Below, one piece after another: positions 33,292-44,110 of a DNA stretch of 63,008 bases. Numbering within the stretch: the first letter of the stretch is position 1; every line of letters begins with the position of its first letter. Both the position numbers and the translations under genes were made by a program. A model generated the notes under the pieces. It was not told the DNA's origin. It ran no database searches and worked only from the letters and a program-made list of their open reading frames with translations. Source of the stretch: Fragilariopsis cylindrus CCMP1102 (lineage: Eukaryota > Bacillariophyta > Bacillariophyceae > Bacillariales > Bacillariaceae); NCBI GenBank assembly GCA_900095095.1, contig FMBT01000531.1, positions 1 through 63,008 on the forward strand, in the 5' to 3' direction.

Positions 33292-34557
33292 TTAAGCAGC
33301 ATCAGCATGTTGTTGACCTTGTTCAAAAATTATTGTTGATGCATTCTGTAAGAAACCTTCTACCTCAATAAATGATGTTCTTTGTGCTTGTACTTGTGAC
33401 TGTTGTGTTTGTTGTGATTGATACTGTAGTGCATCTTGACTATCGTTATCGTATTCATCATCACAGTATTCAAAATCAATATCAATATCATTAGCAATGA
33501 TAACATTGCTGTTGTTTTGGTAGTTGCTGCTGCTTGCAGTAACAGTGTCTGTATGTTTGTTATTGTTATCAACAACGAGCATAACAGCTGATAGTAGATT
33601 CTCCAAACATTGTTTTGATTTTGTATCATCGTCTACCAATCTGTATAAATGGCTTAAGTTATTACAGATAATCATATTGAACCGAACACTATCCATCTTC
33701 CTTGTGAGTGTATTTTGATCTTGGTATTCTTCTTCGCTATCGATTGACATGATCGAATCATCATCACCATCACAATGGGACGAATCATCATCATCACTAG
33801 ATTCATGATGTGACTGTGACTGTGATAATGATTGTGATTCTGATTTGTATTGCAATTGCCATTTGTTAGTGAGTTGGTACAATTGAAGTGTGTTATTAAT
33901 CGATGTTCTTCTTTTGTTCTTGAAGTCCAAGTCGTTTGAGTCACCTTTAATAACAATACTTAAATGATGTACTAATGCCAAATTGAATGTAATGATAAGG
34001 GGAAGAGTTGAACCCATTGGATGATGTTCTTGTATTGATTGAGGTGGGATACGAATTGGTCTTCGATAAATATGTCCACAATCAGGATCATCGTGATCAT
34101 ATATCATATTCTTGGAGGACTTCTTATGAGCGTTACGGATAGCATTACTATCTTGTTGTTCTTCTTCAATAGACTCAGCAAGATTAGAGTTATATTCAGA
34201 ATATGCAATACAACCATCCAGTGAACAACTGTAACAAAGACACGGTTGTTCATCATCCTCGTCTTCTTTGTTCTCGTGTAGTTCGCATAATCGTAATGCT
34301 TTTGCTAAAGAAGCAATAGCCTTATCGTGTTCACCAATTTCAACACACATTGCTGCACTATTGTTCAACTTTTTGGCATACAAACGTACAGCAGTTGCAC
34401 GTTCCAATGATGATCGTTGTTGTTGTAGTTGTAATTGTTGAAGTTTGTATTTCTCACTGCTAATGCTTTTACTACCACTGCTGCTGATGTAGTGAGTACC
34501 AGTTGCAGTAGCATCTGCATTAGTTGTACGTTGTTGTTGATATGAGAAAGAAGACAT
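33292..34557 (-). CDS. TPR-like conserved diatom hypothetical protein
   Basis: Intact single-exon protein of 421 residues. A Gln/Ser-rich start leads to LNNSAAMCVEIGEHDKAIAS and LAKALRLCE, a TPR-type helix pair. Then come YRRPIRIPPQSIQEHHPMGS, TLPLIITFNLALVHHLSIVI, NNTLQLYQLTNKWQLQYKSE, a Ser/Asp-rich linker, RFNMIICNNLSHLYRLVDDD, and CLENLLSAVMLVVD. The whole order (HxKAI helix, YR.PI.IP, MG.TL..II.FNLAL.HHL, LY.LA..WQ, NNL.HI) matches an uncharacterised, often multicopy, diatom family that I recognise by pattern. It is probably a helical scaffold in the cytosol; the partner is unknown. A (CA)n tract lies right before the start codon in its leader. Confidence 0.7.
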   Translation of the reverse strand: MSSFSYQQQRTTNADATATGTHYISSSGSKSISSEKYKLQQLQLQQQRSSLERATAVRLYAKKLNNSAAMCVEIGEHDKAIASLAKALRLCELHENKEDEDDEQPCLCYSCSLDGCIAYSEYNSNLAESIEEEQQDSNAIRNAHKKSSKNMIYDHDDPDCGHIYRRPIRIPPQSIQEHHPMGSTLPLIITFNLALVHHLSIVIKGDSNDLDFKNKRRTSINNTLQLYQLTNKWQLQYKSESQSLSQSQSHHESSDDDDSSHCDGDDDSIMSIDSEEEYQDQNTLTRKMDSVRFNMIICNNLSHLYRLVDDDTKSKQCLENLLSAVMLVVDNNNKHTDTVTASSSNYQNNSNVIIANDIDIDFEYCDDEYDNDSQDALQYQSQQTQQSQVQAQRTSFIEVEGFLQNASTIIFEQGQQHADAA

Positions 34558-35601
34558 GATTGTAGTCGTGTGTGTGTGTGTGTGTGTGTGTGGCTGCAGC
34601 GAAAAAGCTTCTCTCCTTCTTACGAAATTTGTATTTTATTATTTCGGGTTTGGTGAGAGTGAGAAGATTCGTTCAATTGTTGTGGGGACCTCTGTTTCTC
34701 TGTTTTTGGTACTAGTAGTGAGTTGTTGAAGAGGGTTAGCTGTTGCAAATTGCTGCCACAACAGTGTTGTTGTGAAATACCGTATTTTTAATGTTGCATT
34801 TTAGGCCTTTGAAGCTAGTACAGACAGCAGTTTCTTGAGCAACAATCATCTGCGTTTTTTAATCGTCGGAAAAAGTATTTTTTCGCCGAAGATCTGTTGA
34901 AATTTTGATCGCGCAGCAGTTGGTCAAAAACAATGAGAGGGGGGGGGGGGGGGGGCTAGGGTTAAACTATCTTGTGGACGTGGAGCAAGAATATTCGTAA
35001 TTCAAGCAAAAGCTTAATTCACAAGATTGTTAATGTTCTTGCCATGCGTGTTCAATTATTTGCTTAATGTTACACAAATACATTGATTTTAGGAAGGCTC
35101 CACGACTTATTAAGTGTGAGAAGATTGACGTATTTTGGTTGTTGAGTGGAACGTATTTCATTTTTTAATTCTTGGAAGAATACGCATCCTTAAGTAACAC
35201 AAACTTTTTAAAATATTTGTTTATCAATCCACACTATATGCACAATACTTAAAAACGTAGTAGTACAGCACCGTAGTACAGTACGTACGTACTATTAGTT
35301 AGTACAAACGCCATTTAATTTCATACTAACTACAGGCAATAATACACTTTAACTTCACGCGTTTTTGAAACACTTTAACTTTTATGGCTTTTTGATTACA
35401 GGCAACACACATTAACTTTTCTATTCGGGGGTTTTTCGTGAGAAATAGTGTTTTTAATTACCTATTTTTTAAATCCAAAAAAGTGTAACTGGTTGTAATT
35501 AATAATCCCCCAAAATTAGCATAGAGGGGGTCCCCGAAAATAAAATGTATTAGGGGACGCAAAAATGGATTTTGGGACAAATAGCCCCAAATGAATTCTC
35601 A
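34558..35601. other. Promoter-side intergenic region with GT and poly-G tracts
   Basis: A (GT)n microsatellite lies at 34569-34591 and a run of 17 G at 34939-34955. GTACGTAC-type palindromes occur near 35268-35292. There is no gene. Confidence 0.5.
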
Positions 35602-35835
35602 AATTAAAAACTAAATCATGCCTAAATTTTACTAGTATTTGTTAGTCTACTATATAATAACAACTTTAGCATCAAGTATATACACCTAAGAAGTCATTTT
35701 TTTGGAAAATAAACCATGAATTTTACAATTGACTTATTGGATGGAGAATTGTTATATGTCTTAGTATTGTAAGCCTACTGGGATCTCACAATGTAGGCTC
35801 ACACACAGCACATATTTTAGAGATTCAAAATGTAT
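35602..35835 (+). repeat. Dispersed repeat B, copy 2
   Basis: Same blocks as 26340-26580, followed directly by the satellite array. It ends with GGCTCACACACAGCACA and then TTTTAGAGATT, which is also found after copy 3. Confidence 0.75.
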
Positions 35836-35839
35836 GTCG

Positions 35840-37735
35840 ACACCTAACAAAATATCTTATTTGAAAAGGTAACAGAGGACAACACCAAATAGGCCGGGTG
35901 CACTAGCATTCTTATAAAATACTAGAACATCTTAGTTGCCTCCTATCCTACCACTTTTCTGTTTCTGTGGTTGTTGAATAATTTACAATCTGCTGTTTTG
36001 GTATGCACACAAACAACAAGATTTTTGACCAAAACGAACAACAAGATTTCTCATTTAAAAGTGTTGAAGAGGACAACACCAAATAGGTTGGGTGCACTAG
36101 CATTCTTATAGTATACTAGAACATCTTAGTTGCCTCCTACCACTTTTGTTTTCCCTGTGGTTGTTGAATAATTTACAATCTGCTGTTTTGGTATGCACAC
36201 AAACAACAAGATTTTTGACCAAGATGAACAACAATATTTCTCATTTGAAAGTGTTGAAGAGGACAACACCAAATAGGTCGGGTGCACTAACATCCAAATA
36301 GTATACTAGAACATCTTAGTTGTCTCCTATCCTACCACTTTTGTTTTCCTTGTGATTGTTGAATAATTTACAATCTGCTGTTTTGGTATGCACACAAACA
36401 ACAAGATTTTTGACCAAAATGAACAACAATATTTCTCATTTGAAAGTGTTGAAGAGGACAACACCAAATAGGTTGGGTGCACTAGCATTCTTATAGTATA
36501 CTAGAACATCTTAGTTGCCTCCTACCACTTTTGTTTTCCTTGTGGTTGTTGAATAATTTACAATCTGCTGTTTTGGTATGCACACAAACAACAAGATTTT
36601 TGATCAGAAATGAACCAAAAAATATCTCATTAGAAAGGGTTGCAGAGGACAACACCAGATGGATCAGGTACATACACATTCACCTAGCATAATAGAACAT
36701 TGTGTTAGCATCCTACAACTTTTGTTTTCCTGTGGTTGAGGAATACAATTCATTACGCTTTTATGGCAGCCACACAAAAATAACAAGATTTTTGGTCAGA
36801 AATGAACCAAAAAATATCTCATTAGAAAGGGTTGCAGAGGACAACACCAGATGGATCAGGTGCACAAACATTCACCTAGTGAACTAGAACATTATGTTTG
36901 CCTCCTACAACTTCTTTGTTCATGTGGTTGCAGAATAAAATTCATCTTGCTATTTTGATAGGTTACAAAAATAGGAACTAAATCATGTCCATTTCTTCCT
37001 ATACTTTTACTAGTATTTGTTACTGTAGTATTTAATAGCAACTTTAGCATCAAATATATGCACCTGAAAAGTCATTTTTTTGGAAAATTAATAACTATGA
37101 AGTTTACAATTGACCTATTGGATGGAGAATTGTTATATTCCTTAGTCTCCTGAGCCCACTAGTATCTCACAATGTAGGCTCACACACAGCACACATTTTA
37201 GAGATTTTAAAATGTATGTGTACACCTAACAAAATATCTTATTTGAAAGGGTTGCAGAGGACAACACCTTCTGGGTCGGGTGCACTAGCATTCTTATAGA
37301 ATACTAGAACATTGTAGTTGCCTCCTACCACTTTTTTGTTTCTGTGGTTGTTGAATAATTTACAATCTGCTGTTTTGGTATGCACACAAACAACAAGATT
37401 TTTGATCAAAATGAACCACAAAAAATCTCATTAGAAAGGGTTTCAAAGGACAACACCTGCTAGGTCGGGTGAACAAACAATCAGAGAGTGAACTAGAACA
37501 TTGTGTTTGTGTCCTACCACTTTCCTGTTCCTGTGGTTTTGGAATAAAATTCATTTCGCTTTTGTGGCAGACACACAAAAAGTCATGATTTTGGATCAGA
37601 AATGAACCACAAAATATCTTTTTTGAAAGGTCTGCAGAGTACAGCACCAAATAGAACGGTTGCACTAACATCTACATAGTGTACTAGAACATTGTGTTTG
37701 CCTTCTACTATCCCTGGTGGTTCATCATCACTTGG
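35840..37735. repeat. Satellite array with a unit of about 190 bp, about 9 copies
   Basis: The word GAGGACAACACC (or a close variant) recurs at 35875, 36069, 36259, 36454, 36645, 36837, 37257, 37447 and about 37634. Spacing is 188-195 bp, except for one 420-bp gap that holds repeat B copy 3. Each unit also has TACTAGAACAT, GTTGCCTCCTACCACTTTTG, GTGGTTGTTGAATAA and ACACAAACAACAAGATTTTT. Short frames here come from the repeat and are not genes. Confidence 0.85.
36971..37200 (+). repeat. Dispersed repeat B, copy 3, inside the satellite array
   Basis: Same blocks as copies 1 and 2. It interrupts the array between units six and seven. Repeat B followed by array units may therefore be a higher-order unit. 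Confidence 0.75.
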
Positions 37736-38260
37736 CTAAAGTAGTTCTGATTGGTATCATTTTTATCTCACAAATTCTCTAGTGGAGTTTGGTTCTTGGA
37801 ATATTAAACAACTTTGAATAGTAAGATGAATAACTAGGGTCTAGAACCAGTATAGTGCACCAAAATACCACCCAGTCATCCATTTATACCCATAGGGGAT
37901 GAACCAAGGGTGATGATTGCTTATGGTGTGTTCCGGCTCAATGCTGCACGAATATGGCTACTGTGTGACAATCTGCGGACAGACGCCTACCACACGGGAT
38001 TGGTTAACACGCGCTATGCAGTGAAGTACCATCAATCGGGCGGATTTTTAACTATATGGATGCTCTTCAATCCTTCTCCAGTACCTAATCCTGTCGATTC
38101 TACACATTCCAAATTTTCGACAGGTCTAGGTAGTGTAGGCAAAGCCCTGCTAGTTATCTAAGGAGAATTTCGCCCATATTGAGTACGTCGTCAAAGTTGA
38201 AAAAGTATTATTTATCGCGCACCAATGCAGTGAAAGCAGGAATTTTCCTTACTAACACAC
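37736..38260. other. Intergenic, no gene supported
   Basis: One 83-codon plus-strand frame (37910-38161) has fairly balanced composition but no recognised domain. It may be a relic. Nothing firm. Confidence 0.3.
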
Positions 38261-38796
38261 CATGACAATGGGATGTATTGAATCGAACCTCCATGGATGT
38301 CGATCTATTTAATTAAAGCTTATGAGACGAAATGTAGATGGCTGTTCTCGTAACAAGGACAAAAAAAAATTGGTTCAATTTAGTTGAATTTTAACTACTT
38401 AAACTCCCTCTTAGTAAAAGACACACATGATCGGATTTTCCGAAAAAACACGTCCAATATGCCCGTTGATAATGGGTCCTCTCTTAATATACCAATAACA
38501 ATAAAAATTATCGCATTAACTAACTAATGTAACAGTAATAGAGACATCTGTAGTAGCACTTTATCTATTAGTCCATTATTTAATTTTAATTTTCCTCACT
38601 TATGCACCTCTTCCTGGCGATTCGAAATTTGCCTGCCACCCATGTAAATCCTCAAAGAATTTTCCCCAGATGACCAAATTCAACCGTAATTTTTTTCCCT
38701 TATTAAGCGTATAGATATCTTTATTTTGTCTTATAAGCGTATGTTATATAGAGCAATATCCATGGAGGTTCGATTCAATACATTCCCATTTTCATG
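38261..38796. mobile_element. Foldback element with 39-bp inverted arms
   Basis: 38261-38299 and the reverse complement of 38758-38796 agree except for one mismatch and one indel (core TTGAATCGAACCTCCATGGA). Weaker homology continues inward (GCTTAT.AGAC.AAAT). Each arm carries GGTTCGATTC, which looks like a tRNA B-box, so a tRNA-derived origin is possible but unproven. There is no protein inside. Confidence 0.65.
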
Positions 38797-40023
38797 TTGA
38801 AGTGATAATTTTCCATTTCAATTCTTAATAATTTTGAAGAATTTTCCTTTGTCGCGAGCCTATCGCGCATTAAAAATTTTTAGTCGCAAGTGTCCCCCAA
38901 ACCGCCGCATCGAGCTGGAATGCGCCTTATACTTACCTTATTCTTGCCTCCAGAACACAAACATTTCATTTTGGCCAACATGTCATATTTCCATGCCCAA
39001 AAGTGTCATTCAGAAACCATGGTTTGAACACCCAGATACTTTCAATATATGTGTATGGTTGAAATACATCAACAATACTTGGAACATTTGCCATATTGGT
39101 TGTGTGGTGTGGTGAGGAACAATAGAATAGACATAAAAATAGCCCACAATGCCCACAATGCAAAAATACTTGAGATGCTTCCGTACCATACCAGGTATGC
39201 CGAGTCCTAGATATAATAGCTAGGCATCAACCTAACTCATAAAAGTTTTGGATTATATCATTGCTTTAGGTAAACATACATATCTTTGGGGTGTCACGGG
39301 TCAAACCCACTACTATTAAAACACACAATTTCTCTAAGTGCCAAGCGCGCGTGTAATCAAGGCTGTGATGCACCATCAATACAGACCTAATAATCTTCAA
39401 AGATTATATGGAGCTCAACACTATACCTATGGGTACAAGGTCCAACTATTGCTTAGGGCTGTAGGGAGGTTAGGAAGGTGTCAGGGTGTGCTAAGCCCCA
39501 AACAGGGTCATTTAGGCCCCAAAACAGGTTCCCCCTTTAGCACCCACATCAGCATGGTCCAGCCCATGGCTTGCCAAGTTTACATTGCCTTTGTTGTATA
39601 TGGTCAACGCCATGTGCTTATCTTGGGATAGTTCATTCTTTTGAGTGTGTATTAGGTCACATGCCTCCCCAAATGGGCCATTTTCCCATGTCCTAGGCTG
39701 CATCACACCCTTTACCACCGTCAAGGGTGAAGAACACATACCTAGCGCCCCAAAGTCCGGTCCAGGTATCCACCCTATGCATTTTAAGCTCAGATTATAC
39801 CATCTGATTGGGACTTTATACATGCTAGGATTGGAGTGGAGTGGTACAGGTAGCAAGTATTACCTCTTTGTAAATGATGGAAATGATTTTCGGCTGTTAT
39901 AAAATCATAACCAGTAAGATTTTGGATATACTATGTAGTAACTTCCTTTCTATCCATACCATTATTGGCAAAGTCTCTCTTTATAATTGCCTCCTCCAAG
40001 CATTTTTTTTCTGACCTCATGAT
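38797..40023. other. Intergenic, no gene supported
   Basis: Composition is a little more balanced than around it, and some frames reach 100 codons on both strands, but they overlap each other and show no domain. It could be an old insertion. Confidence 0.3.
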
Positions 40024-40440
40024 TACTAGTCAATGCATTTACTTGATTTTTTCTTGGTGATGATATTGTTGTTGGATTGTCCACCTTTCTTCAGTATCAA
40101 CAATTCTCTAGATATCTGCCCACAGCTGATTTGGGATTTACCATGATTTTCTGTCACACCATTGATACTAACTCCCTTTTTATGCACTGCAGCTAAAGTA
40201 GCAGCACGGAGATGAGCTGCATTCTCGGGATCATTCAAGGCTGTATACAAACCTTGTGATTCTGGAACTTGAATGTCTTGCCCTACTCCTCTTTCTTTCA
40301 GTGCCTTTTTGGTTCTGCTATTTTGGGTAGTCTACCTTTGGAAATATTGCTGTCCATCCGTCCAGTAATGAGGCCACGTTTCTTCTGACCCTGGGCATCT
40401 TTTCTAGTTCTTGGGAGAGGTGGGTTTGGTTTTGGCATGA
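40024..40440 (-). pseudogene. Broken transposase-like N-terminal fragment
   Basis: From the ATG at 40440 the frame reads MPKPNPPLPRTRKDAQGQKK, then RGLITGRMDSNISKGRLPK, and stops. In another frame, right after, comes SRTKKALKERGVGQ, then YTALNDPENAAHLRAATLAA and VHKKGVSINGVTENHGKSQI, ending at about 40026. The basic start plus a helix-turn-helix-like segment (LRAATLAAVHKKGVSINGVT) recalls psq-type DNA-binding heads of transposases. No DDE catalytic part is present. One frame break. Call: remnant. Confidence 0.35.
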
Positions 40441-40639
40441 TTGTTGTTGTTGTTGTTGTTTGTGCTTTTTAATCCTTTTTTTTTGTTGGGATGTGACGTT
40501 GGGTTTGGGATGCAATTTTTGATCCTCCAAATGATTCAAATGTAAGGCTAGGCATACCAAATGAATTGGGACGTAATTCTGGCTACAAAAAGCCCACTCC
40601 CAATCATTTTGTTGTTGGTATTTTTGACAACAAAAGGGA

Positions 40640-40693
40640 GGATGTGTCATGATTCGGATGTGAGGCGCATTTGGATTTTTGGGGAGTTGTGTG

Positions 40694-40726
<33 letters not shown>

Positions 40727-40783
40727 ATGATTTGGATGTTAGGTGCACCTTAGAATGTAATTTTGGCCTGGATTTTTGGCGAG

Positions 40784-40818
<35 letters not shown>

Positions 40819-41075
40819 ATGATCTGGATGTTAGGGCGCACCTCAGAATGATATGGATGTAATTCTGGATTTGATTTTTGACATGTGTCATGATTTGAAT
40901 GTAAGTGGCGACTCCTCAGAATGTAATTTTGGCTTGGATTTTTAAGAGATGTGTGTGTGGATTTTTTAAGAGATGTGTGTGTATGTCATGATTCGGATGT
41001 AAGGCACACCTCAGAATGATACGACGGACATAATCTAATTTTGGCCTGGATTTTCGGCGAGATGTGCTGAGGTTG
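40640..41075 (+). repeat. Minisatellite with (TG)n tracts, about 90-bp unit
   Basis: Five or more imperfect units contain TCATGATT.GGATGT, GGCGCACCTCAGAATG, TAATTTTGGCCTGGATTTT and GGCGAGATGTGTG, with (TG)n runs at about 40697-40723 and 40786-40817. Confidence 0.8.
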
Positions 41076-41472
41076 AAAAATAAAAATTATTCCAGCCCTA
41101 ATGGATCGGATGAGTCCTACAAGAACTGAGTCACGCAGAAAAATATTAAAATATCAATTGGCAGCCAAGTTCTCAAGCTGTTTTCCCACGAGTGAGTCAA
41201 GCTGACGTTGCCGGTACTTCGTACAGTTAACGTATTCAAATGATTAAGGACGAGTCAGTCATTCAGTCGAGTCGAGTGAGTCAGTCTTCGTTCTAGTTTT
41301 TAGTCGCGCCGTTAAATATCAATCAAAAACGTATGAAACCTTCCTTAACAGCGATTGATTCTCCCTTCTTAAAATGCAAATTTATTTCATGCAATGTGAA
41401 GAAGAACGAAGATTGTCTAATCAAAAACCGTATTTGAAAGCGCCTCACCATGACGAAAATTTCATGCAATTC

Positions 41473-41850
41473 TAAATCGTTTTCGACTTCATCGGCCCGT
41501 GCTAATGTCGAAGTACTTAATACTACTCAGCGCTAAAAAACGGTTCCGACTTACTTCATTCGTTGTAGCGAATGTTGTTGAATAATAATTTAATACTACT
41601 CAGAGTTTAAAAATTGCTTTTGACTCTTTGGCCCGAGCTGTTTTGAATCGTTTAAATACTACGCTGAGCTAAAAACTGCTTTTGACTCATTGGCACGAGC
41701 TATTTTGATGTATTTAATACCACTCAGAGCTAATTTAAAACGTCGCCCGAGCTATTTTGAAGTATTTAATACTACTCAAGCTGAAATTTCATTTTCGAAT
41801 CGTGGGCCTGAGCTATTAATGAATATTTAATACTACTCAGAGCAAATAAA
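41473..41850 (+). repeat. Six-copy tandem repeat upstream of the ice-binding gene
   Basis: The word TTAATACTACTCAG or a close variant occurs six times at about 52-72 bp spacing (near 41517, 41591, 41652, 41715, 41766 and 41827). It is accompanied by GCCCGAGCTATTTTGA and AAAA.TGCTTTTGACTC. It ends about 150 bp before the ATG at 42000, so it is likely promoter DNA; a regulatory role is inferred. Confidence 0.7.
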
Positions 41851-41999
41851 ATCGGTTTTGGTAAACTTTTTACCCAAAACAAGAACTTTTACACAAACAT
41901 CGCAAACATATATTAACCTCACAAAAACATATTCCGAACAAACAAAAACCTCAACAGCAACTACTTCCATCACAATCCAAATCCAAATCCAAATCTAAA

Positions 42000-42821
42000 A
42001 TGATGAACCTTAATCTATTTTTGATCTCTGCGGCCGCCATGGTCAGTGTTGCCAGTGCCAATAATCCATCTCCCCCTGCTGTCGACCTTGGAACTGCCGA
42101 AGACTTCGTTATCCTCGCCAAGGCTGGTGTCACCAATGTACCTGGTGGATATATTACTGGCGACATCGGTGTCTCACCTATCGCTGCGAGCGCTATGACC
42201 GGTTTTAACTTGATCATGGACAGTTCGAATGAGTTTTCGACATCTACCGAGGCCAGTGGAAGTTTTTATGCTCCAGACTACATGTCTCCCACCGGCACTA
42301 AATTGACCACGGCTGTCAGTGATATGCTGACCGCGTACAACGACGCCGCAGCACGTCCCGTCACAGGTGGCCCATTCGATAACTCCCTTTCTGGTGAAAC
42401 TTACACCAATCTCGGAGCAGGTGAAATCGGTGGTTTAACGTTGACACCGGGTGTTTACACTTACGACATTTCTGTTGGAATCACCGGTAGTGACGTCACC
42501 TTTGATGGCGATGGCAATGAAGACTCTGTCTTCATCATTAAGACATCAAAGAGCGTTTTGCAAGCCGCGGGCACAGAGGTGATCCTCCAAAACGGTGCAA
42601 AGGCAGAGAACATCTTCTGGTCGGTCGCACAAGAGGTTAATGTTGGTGCAGGTGCGCATATGAAAGGAATCCTCCTGGTCAAGACAGCTGTTAAATTCAT
42701 TACGGGTTCCAGCTTTGAAGGACGTGTCTTATCAGCGACGGCGGTTACCCTCCAGGAAGCGACCATCAAGCAACCCACAGCATCATCAGCACGCCGGGGA
42801 CTACGAGGACAGGTAGCATAA
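42000..42821 (+). CDS. Secreted DUF3494 ice-binding protein
   Basis: Single-exon protein of 273 residues. A signal peptide (NLFLISAAAMVSVASA) is followed directly by the DUF3494 beta-solenoid: VDLGTAEDFVILAKAGVTNV, GGYITGDIGVSP, MTGF, a long helix part (TKLTTAVSDMLTAYNDAAAR), GGLTLTPGVYTYD, then the late coils VFIIKTSKSVLQAAGTEVIL, NIFWSVAQEVNVGAGAHMKG and FEGRVLSATAVTLQ. Size and order match ice-binding proteins of sea-ice diatoms and bacteria, which bind ice and inhibit recrystallisation outside the cell. The short basic tail (ARRGLRGQVA) is unusual. The codons are clearly richer in G/C at third positions than the neighbours, in keeping with the proposed bacterial origin of this family. Two adjacent ATG codons start it. 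The A/C-rich leader has (AATCC)-like repeats. Confidence 0.93.
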   Translation: MMNLNLFLISAAAMVSVASANNPSPPAVDLGTAEDFVILAKAGVTNVPGGYITGDIGVSPIAASAMTGFNLIMDSSNEFSTSTEASGSFYAPDYMSPTGTKLTTAVSDMLTAYNDAAARPVTGGPFDNSLSGETYTNLGAGEIGGLTLTPGVYTYDISVGITGSDVTFDGDGNEDSVFIIKTSKSVLQAAGTEVILQNGAKAENIFWSVAQEVNVGAGAHMKGILLVKTAVKFITGSSFEGRVLSATAVTLQEATIKQPTASSARRGLRGQVA

Positions 42822-43885
42822 ATCTCTAGGTAGTTGTAATCACTATTAAACTTTAATATCTTTTGCTAAATAAATCAATTATCTAATCTAAAGTAGTATC
42901 TAAATCTATTGATACATCAAATCATTCGCCCCTAGTAGGCAATTATATGAATGTACTTATTGTATACAGTAAGCAATCAAACAAAAAAGGGATTGGCGAT
43001 AAAGTACATCATAATTTATTTGTTTCGATATTCTTCTTCTCCTGTTCTCGAAGTAATATGTACTGTAGTCGCGTCCTCGTGGTGTAGTCGCGTCGTCATC
43101 TTGTCGAACGACAATTATTCTTAATAGTAGCACACACTCCCCGGCCAAAACGTACTTTTAGCTCAACAAAGGCTGGTTAGGAAAATAATTAATAGGAGTT
43201 CCAGTGGCATAGGTAACTGCAAATAATGGATAGGAAACCACTACTTCAAGTATTGTACACGGAAAGGAAGATCTCATACGAGATTACGTCGACACATCGA
43301 GTCGATTCGAGTCGAGTCTAGATGATTAAGTATAACAATAAAATATTATCACTCCCCAGAAGTTTGTTCTAGTGACCAAACGGAGGTAACTAACCTGGAA
43401 TGGTTTTAGAAAACCAAATCGGCAAGGGAGCAGAGATCCCATACAGTACATCGACAACGTTATCGTGGTAATAGTCGCGTCGGACCCAAATATTCTACGC
43501 AGGTACAGTATGTATGACAAAGTTAGCTAGGAATACACATCACTAAGAACCACTCAGAAAGGGAGATCTCGTACGGCGTTACCTATACGATCGACGTCGC
43601 CGTTGTCGTACAGTAAGTAGTGTTCAAGTGACACACATGAAACGCGCGCTGTACGGTTCTTTAACGAAGTGACGAGATGAACACATTATTCATTCCTTTC
43701 ACAATTTTATTTCTTTTTATAACTAATAATTTACTTACAATTATTAGCTCTACTAGTTAACTACAGTATGCGAGAAGAGAATTTCATATACGGTAATATA
43801 CATCTTTAAAAAAGAATAAGTTTCAGCAATAATAAATACCAAAATAGAAAACCAAAACAAACAAGATGACTCTCTTCGTGATTAC
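42822..43885. other. Intergenic with diverged short repeats
   Basis: Similar phrases occur three times (about 43186-43330, 43378-43470 and 43535-43620): GGAAACCACT or ACCACTCAG, then GGAGATCTC.TACG and .TCGACA. They seem to be old, diverged copies of one segment. No gene. Confidence 0.35.
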
Positions 43886-44110
43886 ATGCAAAGATTTTGG
43901 TTCGTGATACTCATCGTAATCATCAACATTAACTTGCTTGTTGCTGCTGCTACTGCTACTGCTACTGATGACAATGACAAACACAATGGAGATGATGATG
44001 ATAATGACGACGATTATGACTTCGCTAAAAGACGGACAGGAAAACTCTTCGTCCTATTTTATATAAATTTATTATTCTGTACAGTAGTAGAATTTTATTT
44101 TATTCTGTAG
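43886..44110 (+). CDS. Possible small secreted peptide
   Basis: A 74-residue frame with a signal-like start (FWFVILIVIININLLVAAAT), an acidic Asp/Asn middle, and a hydrophobic end (LFVLFYINLLFCTVVEFYFIL). It overlaps by 11 bp the stop side of the gene on the other strand. It may be chance; the acidic part comes from a (GAT)n run. Confidence 0.2.
   Translation: MQRFWFVILIVIININLLVAAATATATDDNDKHNGDDDDNDDDYDFAKRRTGKLFVLFYINLLFCTVVEFYFIL

Noticed and set aside
36491..37671. Similar frames repeated along the satellite array
   Set aside because: They repeat because the DNA repeats; not genes.
38758..38796. A tRNA gene suggested by GGTTCGATTC
   Set aside because: No acceptor stem, A-box or cloverleaf could be drawn around it, and the word sits in an inverted-repeat arm.
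39338..39902. Frames of about 100 codons on both strands at 39.3-39.9 kb
   Set aside because: They overlap each other on opposite strands and show no domain.
40697..40817. CRISPR-like array in the TG minisatellite
   Set aside because: No unique spacers between constant repeats; the units are adjacent diverged copies with TG tracts, and the genome is eukaryotic.
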